64,000 nt of DNA from Sepioteuthis lessoniana (taxonomy: Eukaryota > Mollusca > Cephalopoda > Myopsida > Loliginidae): positions 53,450,621 to 53,514,620 of the forward strand of contig OY757939.1 of assembly GCA_963585895.1 (NCBI GenBank), read 5' to 3'. Positions within the stretch are counted from its first letter, which is position 1. Each line of letters opens with the position of its first letter. The notes below the pieces were generated by a model. The model was given only the letters and a program-made list of their open reading frames with translations, searched no databases and was not told where the DNA came from. Below are positions 32,225-42,261 of the stretch, in pieces. Both the position numbers and the translations under genes were made by a program.

Positions 32225-33089
32225 TTAAGGAAAAAACCGAAGACCGGTTAATTCATGATTATAAATTTATTTCCATCCCGTATTTTCAGTTTCTGGTGTG
32301 AACCAAAAACATGAAGAAAAAATTAATATAGGACTTCTTCAGACCCAATGGATAATTAATTAAATTTAATTTAAATTTAAATTTAAACCAGAATAAACAC
32401 GTGGGGTGTAGGGGGACGAGATTTAGGAGTTACCTCCTCGTTTTATTGAATTTCTGTTTTATTTTAATTTTTCAAATTTCTTCTGTCAGTTATAATTACG
32501 GTAATTTAACTTTTTTATTTATTCGTTTAGTTTATTTTAAGTTCGATAATTAACTTTTAAGAGAATTATTAATGCTTATATCAATTTCGATAGCATTTAA
32601 TTAGCTACCTATTTTTTATGTGCATATGTTGGATACGTTTTTTTTCCTGGTTTCACTATTTATTTCTATGTTTATATATATAATTATATATTCATTTAAA
32701 TAGTGCTTATAATAGCATATGTATTTTAAAATAGATAAAGATATTTTAAATAAATTCAAATATTTTTAAATTCTAAAAAAGAAGACCCTTCATTTCAGTC
32801 ACATCTCTTCAGAGAATAAAAACCATGGCATATATAGATATAGATAGATATATACATAAGGAATGAGACTCAGGCTAGTGACTGACAATAAGTCTCATTC
32901 CTCATATATATATAGAGAGAGAGAGACTTATCTGTTATGGTTTTTTTATTTTCTGAAGAGACATAGCTAAAATGAAGGGACCCATTTTTAGAATCTTAAA
33001 ATATTTTAATTGGTTTTAAAATATTTTATTTATTCTAAAATGCATACACTTTTAAAACCACTATTCAAATTTTGTACATACCACAGAAT

Positions 33090-33146
<57 letters not shown>

Positions 33147-33242
33147 TCCTTTTGGAGTTATTGATTCATATCAATGCTCTTAGGAGAATAGAAATAAATT
33201 TATAATCCTAAAGTGACCGAATTTTGGTTTTTCTTGAAGGTA
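32224..33242. repeat. Large inverted repeat of the microsatellite-flanked family
   Basis: Two copies of one unclassified repeat placed tail to tail around a centre near 32882. Inner arms 32690-32880 and 32886-33075 are reverse complements for about 190 bp (GACCCTTCATTTCAG.. against ..CTAAAATGAAGGGACCC; GGAATGAGACT against AGTCTCATTCC at the centre). The outer ends TTAAGGAAAAAACCGAAGACC (32224) and GGTTTTTCTTGAAGG (33228) also pair. The right arm is about 300 bp shorter. Confidence 0.8.
33094..33144. repeat. (TA)n microsatellite
   Basis: TA run inside the right arm of the inverted repeat, which partly explains the arm asymmetry. Confidence 0.85.
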
Positions 33243-33353
33243 TCTTTGCTCTGTAATATCATTTACATTGAGCTCTTTACCAGGAATATTTAAATATTCA
33301 AATATAAAACATCATATTGTTCCCTACTCTGGAATTACTGGATTGAAGAATAC

Positions 33354-33409
<56 letters not shown>
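33243..33409. repeat. End module of microsatellite-flanked repeat plus (TA)n
   Basis: TTGCTCTGTAATATCATTTA, GAGCTCTTTACCAGGAATAT and CTGGAATTACTGGATTGAAG match 44315-44430, followed by (TA)n from 33354. Confidence 0.65.
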
Positions 33410-33411
<2 letters not shown>

Positions 33412-33950
33412 CATTTCTTCTTTTTCAATTAACAGTTACTAAGCCTTAACATCTTTTTTCTAACTTGCCAGAATCAATGTTCCTAATCTAAACACTTTGC
33501 ATACTTTTTTTCCTACTCAACATCGATTACTTTTCTGTTCCAACCAATGATGTAAATGTCTTTTTATTCATGTTTCTTCTATATCATTTTAACTCTAAAT
33601 ATCTCTCCTCTGTTGCTTCTATAGTGACCAATTCTGCCCTAGGGTTTTTGGCTGATGTTGACGCTCAAAAAATCAAATATTCAGATACATCCCCACCTCA
33701 CATAATCATCTTTTTTTCTTTTTTTTTAAATAATTAACAAGCAGAATTTTTTAGATGGCAAATTACCATTACTAGCTGAAAAATCACCCAATGAATGACC
33801 TGTTTGTTTTTTTTTGTTTTGTTTTTTTTTTGTTTTTTTCATTTTCGATTGGGGGAAAACTCATGATTATTACACATGAAATAGCATTGTAAAGCCTGAT
33901 CATTAAAATTCTCTTTCATCTTCATTCTTCATGCATTCTGATAGCTGAAT
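33410..33950. other. Unassigned T-rich interval
   Basis: T-runs near 33713-33725 and 33800-33840. No family or coding signal was recognised. Confidence 0.35.
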
Positions 33951-34022
33951 TATTTACAATATATTCTGTAGAAAAGTTGTTTACAATGTATTCTTATAGT
34001 AAAATAATTTGAGTTGCATTCC

Positions 34023-34617
34023 TATTGTAAATGGCCCAGTCGTCTTGGGTTGCAGAATACACTGACTGCCTCTCTGCAGAGGACTAAGACTCCCCAAACG
34101 AGTGTTCTGAATATGACACTAAACAATCTGATGGTAAGGATTTAGTAAGTCTGGACCTTTGGGAAATGCAGAGTACCCCTTCCTTGCCATTTCTCCCAGG
34201 TCCACTTTGACCCCAGAGAGGGAGCACCAGATAGTGTCCCATCTATGAGTCAAATAGACCTGTTAGACATTTAACTCTTGTACTTATGCTTGACTGAATT
34301 GTTTGAAATGTAACGGCTTTTACATTTAACTGTGTGTAAAAAAATAAAACTGTGTACTTTTGATAAACTGAATTGTTTGAAATAGAACTGCTTTTACATT
34401 AAACTATGTGCAAACAAATGATTAATAGTTAATAGAATTATTCATATTAGATAGAAATAAGTGAAACAATTTAACTATGTGAAAAAAAATAAGCTTAGGC
34501 TTATTTAAAAATGTTATCTTCAAAATGAATTAAGAAATCTTATATATGATATATATGTATAAAAAGGATTTGGCATTAAATAACCTACCACGGTTGATAT
34601 GCCATAAAACCAAACCT
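34023..34617 (+). repeat. SINE-D full-length copy
   Basis: Head GGCCCAGTCGTCTTGGG (box A-like) and CTGACTGCCTCTCTGCAGAG, body with GTGTGTAAAAAAATAAAACT, tail GGATTTGGCATTAAATAACC..CCATAAAACCAAACC. Near-duplicates of the target (CCTATTGTAAAT and CCTATAGTAAAA) lie at its two sides. About 590 bp, a reference for this family. Confidence 0.85.
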
Positions 34618-35057
34618 ATAGTAAAATGTATTTCTATAGTAAAATCATTTGCTATAGAATCCTATAATAAAATCATAGAAAATGTATTCCTATGATAAAA
34701 TCATTTAAAATTCATTTCTGCTCTAAAATTATTTGTAATGCATTCCTATAGTAAAATCCTTTCCAATACATTCTGATATTAAAATTATTTAAAATGTATT
34801 CCTGTATAAAAATCATTTGCAATGCATTCCAATAGTAAAATCATTTCCAATATATTTCTTTACTAAAATCATATCACTACATTCCAATGATAGAATCATT
34901 GCTAATAAATTTCTGTGATAAAATCATTTCCAATACATTTCTATAGAAAAATCTTTGCCATGCATTCCTATAAAATCCTATGGTAGAATCATTTGTAATA
35001 TACATTACAAGCTATTCTTGAAAATGCATCTGTGATGCACTTATATCATGAAAATGT

Positions 35058-35490
35058 TTACCCAGTTGGCTGGAGCTGTAGAATACACTGACTGCATCTC
35101 TGCAGAAGGGTAAGACTCCCCCCCCCCAATGAGTGTCCTAGATATGACACTAAACAATCTGATGGTGAGGTTCCAGTGATGCTGGGGCTTTGCTGACCAC
35201 CCCTTATTTGCCATTGTTCCCAGGTCCAGTCTGGCCCAGCATGGTAGCACTTGATAGAGCCTTATTTATGGGTAAAATAGAACTAACGGCATACTCATGC
35301 TAAACTGAATTTTATGACTAAACTGAATAGCTTAAAATAGAAATGTTTTTGACAATTAAACTGTACTTACATTTAAACTGCATACTTATCCTAAACTGAA
35401 TTGTTTGAAATAGAACTGATTATTTATATAAAAATGGATTTGGTGTTAAATAACCTACAATGGTTGATATGCCGTAAAACCCAAACAACC
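35058..35490 (+). repeat. SINE-D full-length copy
   Basis: Head CCCAGTTGGCTGGAGCTGTA, CTGACTGCATCTCTGCAGAA and tail GGTTGATATGCCGTAAAACC. A C-run of nine bases at 35118-35126 lies in the box B-like region. Confidence 0.82.
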
Positions 35491-35859
35491 AAGTAACCAT
35501 AAAAATGTTAATTATGCTTTTTCATATTCAAATAAATTGATATATTTCTTTAGAAAAATCATTTGTAATGCAATCCTATAGTAAGATAATTTACTATACA
35601 TTTCTATAGGAAAAATCATTTACAATGAATCTCTATATAAAAATCATTTATAATGGCTTTCTGTATTAAACTCCTTTATCGAAACATAATTAGATATTTT
35701 TAATTCAATTTTTCTAGAAATAACCATTGAACTTTATTCCTTATTGTTTTGTTTTTTTAAAGGGGAACTGTGAAGTCATTAAATAATGTGTAGCTGTTAG
35801 TTTTGTTTTAGTCATAAACACAAAGAGACTTAAAACAAATGCATCAACATTTTTATATT

Positions 35860-36222
35860 ATTTGGAGATATGAGGCCTAACAGCTATTGTCTGAAAGAAT
35901 GAACACAGAGACCTGAGTTCAAATCCTGGACAAAGCTATTTGCATTTCCCTTTCACATTTATGTCCTTGGTGAAAACCATGAATCTATCTCTTCTCCCTC
36001 CAGTTATAGGTAAGTAGTAGGGCAGTCTGTGTTCTTGTACTTTGGTGCAGCAACTGGTCTAGGAGAAGGAAAACTGATTTCAAATCTGTTGAATTCTGCT
36101 TAAAACATTGACCTTGTGTCACATTCTGCCGGTGGTAGAGGTGTTGAGCAAATTCACACTTTTGAGGATTGAATTCACTACCAATGGCTTGTAAGGCCAA
36201 AACACTAACCACTGCTACTCAA
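35860..36222 (+). repeat. SINE-A copy, diverged
   Basis: GAGTTCAAATCCTGGACAAA (box B), CTCCCTCCAGTTATAGGTAA, AACTGGTCTAGGAGAAGGAA, TTGACCTTGTGTCACATTCT. The head is eroded. A short tRNA-like tail follows (GTAAGGCCAAAACACTAACC). Confidence 0.75.
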
Positions 36223-36425
36223 CATTATAATCAATCTTAATCATGTGTTTGCTCTATTCAATTTTCTTCCACTCCAATTTTATCATTTGGTTGTTTACCA
36301 AAATCACAATCAATGTTCATTTAACTCTTTTCTTTTCTTTTTTCAAATGTAACTCACTTACAGGGTTTTGCATAGTGAATACTCTTATTATTGAGCTAAA
36401 ATTTGGATTAAAATTGCTTCATCTA

Positions 36426-36513
36426 CTTCTCTCTCTCTCTCTCTCTCTCTCCATCTGTCTGTCTGTCCGTCTGTCTGTCTTTCTCTCTCTCTCTCTCTCT
36501 CTCCGTCTGTCTG

Positions 36514-36562
<49 letters not shown>

Positions 36563-36587
36563 CTGTCTGTCTGTCTGTCTCTCTCTC

Positions 36588-36656
<69 letters not shown>

Positions 36657-36733
36657 CCCAGTCTATTAGTATCTATCTATCTATCTATCCCAGTCTATTA
36701 ATATCTACCTATCTATCTATCCCAGTCTATTAA

Positions 36734-36769
<36 letters not shown>

Positions 36770-36781
36770 CTAGTCTATTAA

Positions 36782-36823
<42 letters not shown>

Positions 36824-36895
36824 AGCCTGTGCATATCTAACAACTTATTTATCAATCTATCCATCTTCTCTCTCTCTCTCTCTATCGATCTAATA
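36426..36895. repeat. CT/CTGT/TATC compound microsatellite
   Basis: (CT)n with (CTGT)n interruptions to 36629, (TA)n, then (TATC)n blocks separated three times by CCCAGTCTATTA-type spacers. The right part forms the left arm of an inverted repeat with 37095-37240. Confidence 0.95.
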
Positions 36896-37073
36896 AACAA
36901 ACGAGAATAAACAAGTGTTTAAAAGTGTTTGATAAATCAAAAGTGCTCAAATGCTGGCCAATAGAGCAATATAAAACCAAAAAGTAATGATTATATTTTC
37001 TATCTAATAAAAGACAAAAAACTGTTAGTAATGAAACAAAACTAAGACAGTGAGATCCTAATTCTTTTTAGTT

Positions 37074-37114
<41 letters not shown>

Positions 37115-37240
37115 GATGGATAGATTGATAAATAAGTTGTTAGATATGCACATGCTTAGATAGATAGATAGATAGATAGATAGATATTAATAGACTTGGA
37201 TAGATATATAGATAAATAGATAGATAGATAGATCCCTTCC
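36740..37240. repeat. Inverted repeat with microsatellite arms
   Basis: 36825-36885 (TAAGCCTGTGCATATCTAAC AACTTATTTATC..) is the reverse complement of 37105-37165 (..GATAAATAAGTTGTTAGATA TGCACATGCTTA). The (TATC)n and (GATA)n blocks beyond also pair. The loop is about 205 bp (36890-37095). Confidence 0.85.
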
Positions 37241-37244
37241 AAAT

Positions 37245-37565
37245 TAAAGCATTTGACAGTTTTTCACTAACTAAAACCTAGCGACAGAGTTTCATTTTTT
37301 GTTGATTTGCAAAAAATTCAGATCATTTTAATATAGATAAGATACAACAGAAAGCAAAGAAAACTGTTAAGCAAATATATGTAAACAAAACAAAAGTGAT
37401 ACATATGTGTTAAAATTCCTTCTCTTATGCTGAGTTTCTTTGTGGTTGTGCAGTAGAATATCTGGCTGGCGTAAAAAGTCAGCCAGGTTTCAATCCCAGC
37501 TTTGAGCATCTTACATGTCTAGCTACACAGAAGAATTGTGATACAACAAAACAGTCAGTTGGAGG
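37245..37565. other. Unassigned interval
   Basis: Contains TGGCTGGCGTAAAAAGTCAG and GGTTTCAATCCCAGC (box B-like) near 37480, possibly a degraded tRNA-derived element. Otherwise not recognised. Confidence 0.35.
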
Positions 37566-37570
37566 ATGAC

Positions 37571-37619
37571 TATATATATGTATATATATATATATATATA
37601 CATATATATGTGTGTGTGT
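37571..37619. repeat. (TA)n(TG)n microsatellite
   Basis: TA run then TG run ending at mariner copy 3. Confidence 0.9.
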
Positions 37620-38520
37620 GTGTGGTTCATTCAATCAGATTCCAGACTATTTTTGTACAGGCCTTTAAAATTGGTGTAGACTCTTGAAAATTCAGTATGT
37701 TATTGCTATATATCTTATGAAATGACTGACCAATTTTTATGATTTCAGTTTCAAATGAACAACTACAGCAGCAATTGGAATACATCCTACTAAAGCCTGA
37801 TTGACACTGTTGGTGATTTTCAAAAATACAATCCGGATGTGAGGAAAAATGATATGCAATAAAATTCTATTTTAAACTTTGAGAAAATGCCACAGAAACA
37901 TATGGAATCCTTCGGACTGCTTTTTGACTATCTTGCATGCATTGAGCATCAGTTTTTGAGTGACATAAGAGATTCAAGGAAGGCAGGGAGTCTATGAGGG
38001 ATGATGAGAGGTGTGGAAGGAGTAAGGAAGTCAATACACTAGAATTGATTGGCCAAAGGGTTAGGCTTAGGGTTACTATGTTGAGGTTTTAAGGGAGTTC
38101 AGGAAGAAATTCCTAGGGAAGAGGCCAGCACTCTTCAAATTGGGTCAGTGCCATTTCCAGCAGGACAATGCACCAGTCCACAACTCCATCCTTGTCACAG
38201 ACTATTTGACCAAGATGGGCATCAAGACAGTTCCTCAGCCTCCCTATAGTCGAGACCTTGCTCCCTGTGACTTTTGGTTATTCCCTAAACTCAGAGGCTG
38301 TCGTTGTGAGACAATTGAGGAGATGAAAGAGGCTGTGATGAAGATCATTGACATGCTCACACAGGAGGACTTCAATGGGGCCTTCCGGAAGTTGTTGGAA
38401 CTGTACAACAAGTGCATTGCAGCCGGAGGAGATTACTTCGAAGGGGACTAGAGTTTCATGTGTGTACTATCAATAAAATTATCCATACATTAAAAGTCAG
38501 GAAACATTTAATGATCCTCG
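37620..38520 (+). mobile_element. Mariner (DD34D) non-autonomous copy 3
   Basis: About 901 bp. Left terminus TTCATTCAATCAGATTCCAG, right terminus ATTTAATGATCCTCG followed by TA. The C-terminal transposase frame 38140-38451 is open to its natural end DYFEGD and keeps QQDNAPVHNSILVTDYLTKM, but has YSRDLAPCD instead of YSPDLAPCD. GGGTTAGGCTTAGGGTTA lies at the internal deletion (38058-38075). Confidence 0.92.
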
Positions 38521-38545
38521 TATATATATATATATATATATATAT

Positions 38546-38578
<33 letters not shown>
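38521..38578. repeat. (TA)n(TG)n microsatellite
   Basis: Follows mariner copy 3 directly. With 37571-37619 it shows the element sits inside a compound microsatellite. Confidence 0.9.
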
Positions 38579-38579
<1 letters not shown>

Positions 38580-38591
38580 ATGTCCAATCTC

Positions 38592-38772
38592 ACTAGATGA
38601 CACAAGGTCAATTTTAACAGGTCTGAATTCAAAGTTTTCCTTCTCCTAAACCAGTTTCCATGCCAAGATTAAAGAGTGCTGTCTGCCCTACTATTTACCC
38701 ATAGCTAGGGGGAAAATAATTGAATTCACACCTTTCTCAAGGGTATTAGCACTATATAAAATCCAAACAGTG
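38592..38772 (-). repeat. SINE-A copy, 5'-truncated
   Basis: GACACAAGGTCAATTTTAAC, CTACTATTTACCCATAGC, CTCAAGGGTATTAGCACTAT. The tRNA-like head is missing. Confidence 0.75.
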
Positions 38773-38794
38773 CTCAAAATACTCCATGCATACC

Positions 38795-39170
38795 AATACA
38801 TATAACAGCCCCATAGAATACACCAACTGCATCTCTACAGAGAGATAAGACTCCCCACCAATGAGTGTTCTGGATATGACACTAAACCAGCTGATGGTGA
38901 GGCTCCCATTCTGGAGATCTGGGGATAGTGGAGAACTCCTTCATTGCCGTTACTCCCAGGACCACTCTAACCTGGAGTGATAGTACCTGTTAGGGTCCCA
39001 TCTATAGATCAAATAGAAATATTTAATAACTTTTTATATTTGAAACCATTTAACTGTGAGCAAATAGATGACTGATATTCAACAGAACTATTTACTGTGT
39101 GGAAACAAATGAGCTCTGGCTTGTTAAAAAATAATGTTACCAACAAAATATTTGTCTGCAAATCATATCA

Positions 39171-39210
<40 letters not shown>

Positions 39211-39275
39211 AAATAGAATTTGACATTAAATTACCCACAAAGGTTGATTTGCCATAAAACACAAGCAATCAACCA
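38795..39275 (+). repeat. SINE-D full copy
   Basis: GCCCCATAGAATACACCAAC, GGATATGACACTAAACCAGC, body with GTGGAAACAAATGAGCTC, a (TA)n expansion at 39173-39207, and the tail TTTGACATTAAATTACCCAC..CCATAAAACACAAGC. Confidence 0.8.
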
Positions 39276-39279
39276 ACAA

Positions 39280-39640
39280 ATCTTTACAATTCTTATAATT
39301 AGTCAAAAAGATGGAAAAACTTGGTAACTTAAAAGAAAGGTGTGTTAAAGTTCAAAATATAAATTTCTTATTAATCTTATTGAATTTGTAAATTCATGTC
39401 AGCTACCTGGATTTATTATTGCTCATCAGCTGCCACTTAAGCATGTTTCAGGGTGTATTTTAAGAAGAAAAGAGATTACATTTGGAACAATTCAAGATGG
39501 ATGTCAGCCATTTGTGATAGATCATTAATTAGTACCGACACATTTCTTGGATAAGATCCAACACAGATAAGTAAGGTTCAATATTTAATAACCTGTTTTA
39601 TATAAAGTGGTCAAGGTAATGATATAGATTTTTCAATTGA
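39280..39640. other. Unassigned interval
   Basis: No family or coding signal was recognised. Confidence 0.35.
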
Positions 39641-39647
39641 TATTTTC

Positions 39648-39817
39648 ATATATATATATATATATATATACTGAGTGAGAGAGAAAGAGAGTGTGAGAGA
39701 GAGAGAGAGAGAGAGAAAGAGACATATGGACATAGATAGATAGATCTAAATTGACAGAGATTGATAGATAAATAGCTAGATAGCTAGATAGATAGATAGA
39801 TAGATCAAAACAGACTG

Positions 39818-39849
<32 letters not shown>

Positions 39850-40056
39850 TTGAACACAAAAGGATGTTTACAAAACTCTGCTAAGTCAGACCTAGAATTG
39901 CCACAGAACTTAATCTCCTTGAAGATCACCCATCTAAGTCTAGAACAGGTCCATTACTCCTTAACTTTGGTCAATTAAGAAAAACTGACACTGTAATCAT
40001 GACTTATGGTTGAATAAGTCATGAAAATGGATAGATATGAACATATATATACATGC

Positions 40057-40090
<34 letters not shown>

Positions 40091-40149
40091 GGGAAGAGGG
40101 AGAAAAAGTGATAGATATATAGATAGATATGAGCATATATATACATGTA
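39648..40149. repeat. TA/GA/GATA microsatellites around a unique stretch
   Basis: (TA)n, (GA)n and (GATA)n at 39648-39850, then unassigned sequence 39851-40040, then (TA)/(GA)/(GATA) at 40045-40149 up to the DD37D element. Confidence 0.9.
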
Positions 40150-41048
40150 CAGGGTGGAACGATAGAATTGTTGCCCTAGAAAAGACGACATGATTCTATT
40201 TCCGTTGAATGAAAACAGGTTTTCTTTTTTTGTTGCAAACCATCTACTAGTTGGCCAGTTGTGTACAAATCCCAAGAGCGATAGGAGCCTTCTATCATGT
40301 CTGAAAGTGACACAATGTTCAATGAGCGAGATCGGAGATGCACCACTGTACAACCATGCTCTCTACCGATCCAAGTTATGACAACAGGACCATTGCCAGC
40401 ACCGTCAAAATGCAAATCCAGACGGTTCAACGTGCCCAGGGGGATGAAAACAAAGTTTCCGGCTATGGTTATGGTCTTTGGTGTGGTTCCTAGTGAGGGC
40501 CCCATCATGCCACCTCACATCTTCGAAGTCGGCTTGAAAGTCAACACCAAAGTGAACCTGGATGTGCTGAAGAGTGTGGTGATCCCCTGGTGCAATCAGG
40601 TGGCTGGTAGCAGACCCTGGGTGTTGCAGCAGGACTTGGTGCTGGCCTACAAGTCCAAAGAGACCCAGGCTTGGGTTCAGAAGGATTGCTACGACTTTGT
40701 ACCCTTCTCTCACTGGCCCCCCTCCTCCCCCGACCTGAACCCGTTGGACAACTTCGTTTGGTCATACGTCGAGAACATCACCAACATGACCTTCCACAAC
40801 ACCAAAGCCAGTCTGATCACCACCATCCACCGAGTATTCACCAAGCTCCCGCTGGCACTTGTGGAAAAGGCATGCTTCCAGTTCCGGATCCGTATCGAGG
40901 CGGTGATTGAGGCTGAAGGTGGCTACATTGAATAGATATCAGCTCTACTATATAATCAAGTTACCTGAATTGATTTTTTCAATAAAAGTTTTAAGATAAA
41001 GCTGTAGTGTTGTTTTCTTTAGGACGACAATTTTATCGTTTCACCCTG
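40150..41048 (+). mobile_element. Non-autonomous DD37D Tc1/mariner-superfamily element, copy 2
   Basis: 899 bp with inverted termini (CAGGGTGGAACGATAGAATT; right end TTTTATCGTTTCACCCTG) and TA on both sides. Collinear with 9637-10539, so both descend from one truncated source. It lies in a TA/GA/CA microsatellite region. Confidence 0.93.
40297..40935 (+). pseudogene. Truncated DD37D transposase, 212 aa
   Basis: Open frame of 212 aa in the element at 40150-41048. Residues about 52-210 are the C-terminal catalytic half: VMVFGVVPSEGPIMPPHIF, QQDLVLAYKSKETQAW and SSPDLNPLDNFVWSYVENI. Between the aspartate of QQD and that of PLD there are 37 residues, a DD37D pattern as in maT-like elements. The usual N-terminal helix-turn-helix and the first catalytic aspartate are absent, and QQDSAPAH-type residues are changed to QQDLVLAY. 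The first 45 or so residues have no transposase likeness. It should be unable to transpose itself. AATAAA follows at 40979. Confidence 0.85.
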
Positions 41049-41054
41049 TACATA

Positions 41055-41530
41055 CATATGCACTTTCACTCATACACACACACATATATATCTTTAAATT
41101 AATAGATCTGCAAATGATTTCAAATTTGGTATTTAGGCTTTTATTATTTCATACAATTGTGGTCTACACTTGTTTTAAATGGCTATGTTAAGTTCTGGCT
41201 GTTCTTTTCATAGTAAAGATTGTTTTGATAGGTTGTTTTGATTTTGCTTAATTCCTGTTTTGTGTCTGTGGATATCCTGTTGGAATTAATTATCTACAAA
41301 GACCTTTAGTCTATGTAAATATTTCGTTTTTTTGTTTTTTTTTGCATGAATATATAAGTGTGTATACTGTGTGTCTATTTATGTATGTATGTATGTGTTT
41401 GTGTGTGGGTGTGTAAATAGATAAGTTATTGTGATTTTATTTAATTCATGATTTGTGTCTGTGAATATCCGAATGGAGTTAATTGTCAATAAAGATCTTT
41501 GGTCTGAGTTAATGTATTTTTGTGTATCTA
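41055..41530. other. Unassigned interval with a diverged duplication
   Basis: 41230-41320 and 41430-41515 are diverged direct repeats (ATTCCTGTTTTGTGTCTGTG GATATCC against ATTCATGATTTGTGTCTGTG AATATCC). Spacing about 203 bp. No coding signal. Confidence 0.5.
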
Positions 41531-41649
41531 TTTATATGTATTCTGTGTGTGTGTGTGTGTGTATATGTAAGCGTACTCATGTATACATAGTCATACATAT
41601 ATATATATATTTTTAAGGGTAATAGGTTCATTTTTGTCCTCCTTTGTTC

Positions 41650-41670
41650 ACTGTTTTTCCTCTCTCTCTT

Positions 41671-41701
<31 letters not shown>

Positions 41702-41714
41702 ATCTCTTTCTCTT

Positions 41715-41748
<34 letters not shown>

Positions 41749-41893
41749 TCTCTTTCTCCTTCTCTCTCTCTCTTTCTTTCTCTTTCTCTTTCTTTCTCTC
41801 TCTGTCTCTTTCTCCTTCTCTCTCTCTCTCTTTCTCTTTCTCTCTCTTTTTCTTTCTCTCTCTCTCTCTCTTTCTCCTTCTCTCTCTCTCCAT
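41650..41893. repeat. Polypyrimidine tract (TTTCTC)n
   Basis: About 244 bp almost purely C/T on the plus strand, with only single A and G interruptions. All long open frames here (S/L/F on one strand, R/E/K on the other) are artefacts of the repeat. Confidence 0.95.
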
Positions 41894-42258
41894 ATAAGCA
41901 TGTACTTTCATATGTACACATATGTATACAGACACATGTTTTTCAAGAGCATTGGGTAGGTTTGATGTGTGTGAGAATATATTCGACCCAATACATAGAT
42001 GTATTTCTAAGCTGTTCTAATCATATGTTTGTGTGTGGGGGATGTTTAGGCTCTGTTTAATGTTAATTTAAAATTATCTATGTAGTTTTTTTCTTTTGTT
42101 TGGAGTAATGACAAGTCATTTGGTATATTAACATTATCTTAAAGTCTCTCTTACTACATTCATAAAGCTGTTTTGATCCATAAAGTTGTCTATTTTCTGG
42201 TTATTTAATGTTGCTTTTATGTAAAGAGACTATTATTCAGTGCAAGACTCCAGCCAAT
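41894..42258. other. Unassigned interval
   Basis: No family or coding signal was recognised. Confidence 0.35.
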
Positions 42259-42261
42259 ATA

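Larger units (their letters stand above)
33955..35665. repeat. 28-bp minisatellite interrupted by two SINE-D insertions
   Basis: Degenerate units of about 28 bp (ATTCCTATAGTAAAATCATT-TGCAATGC type) at 33955-34030, 34617-35030 and 35545-35665. The two gaps are the full SINE-D copies at 34023-34617 and 35058-35490, so this was one longer array. Confidence 0.85.

Noticed and set aside
36243-36701. 152-residue frame rich in S/L/V
   Set aside because: Mostly (CT)n and (CTGT)n microsatellite. The N-terminal part has no family likeness.
40405-40765. Minus-strand frames of 74-102 residues
   Set aside because: Antisense shadows of the DD37D transposase frame, recurring at 10038-10256 in the sister copy.
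41509-41935. Several frames of about 75-140 residues rich in R/E/K or S/L
   Set aside because: Direct translation of the (TTTCTC)n tract on each strand. No non-repeat sequence.
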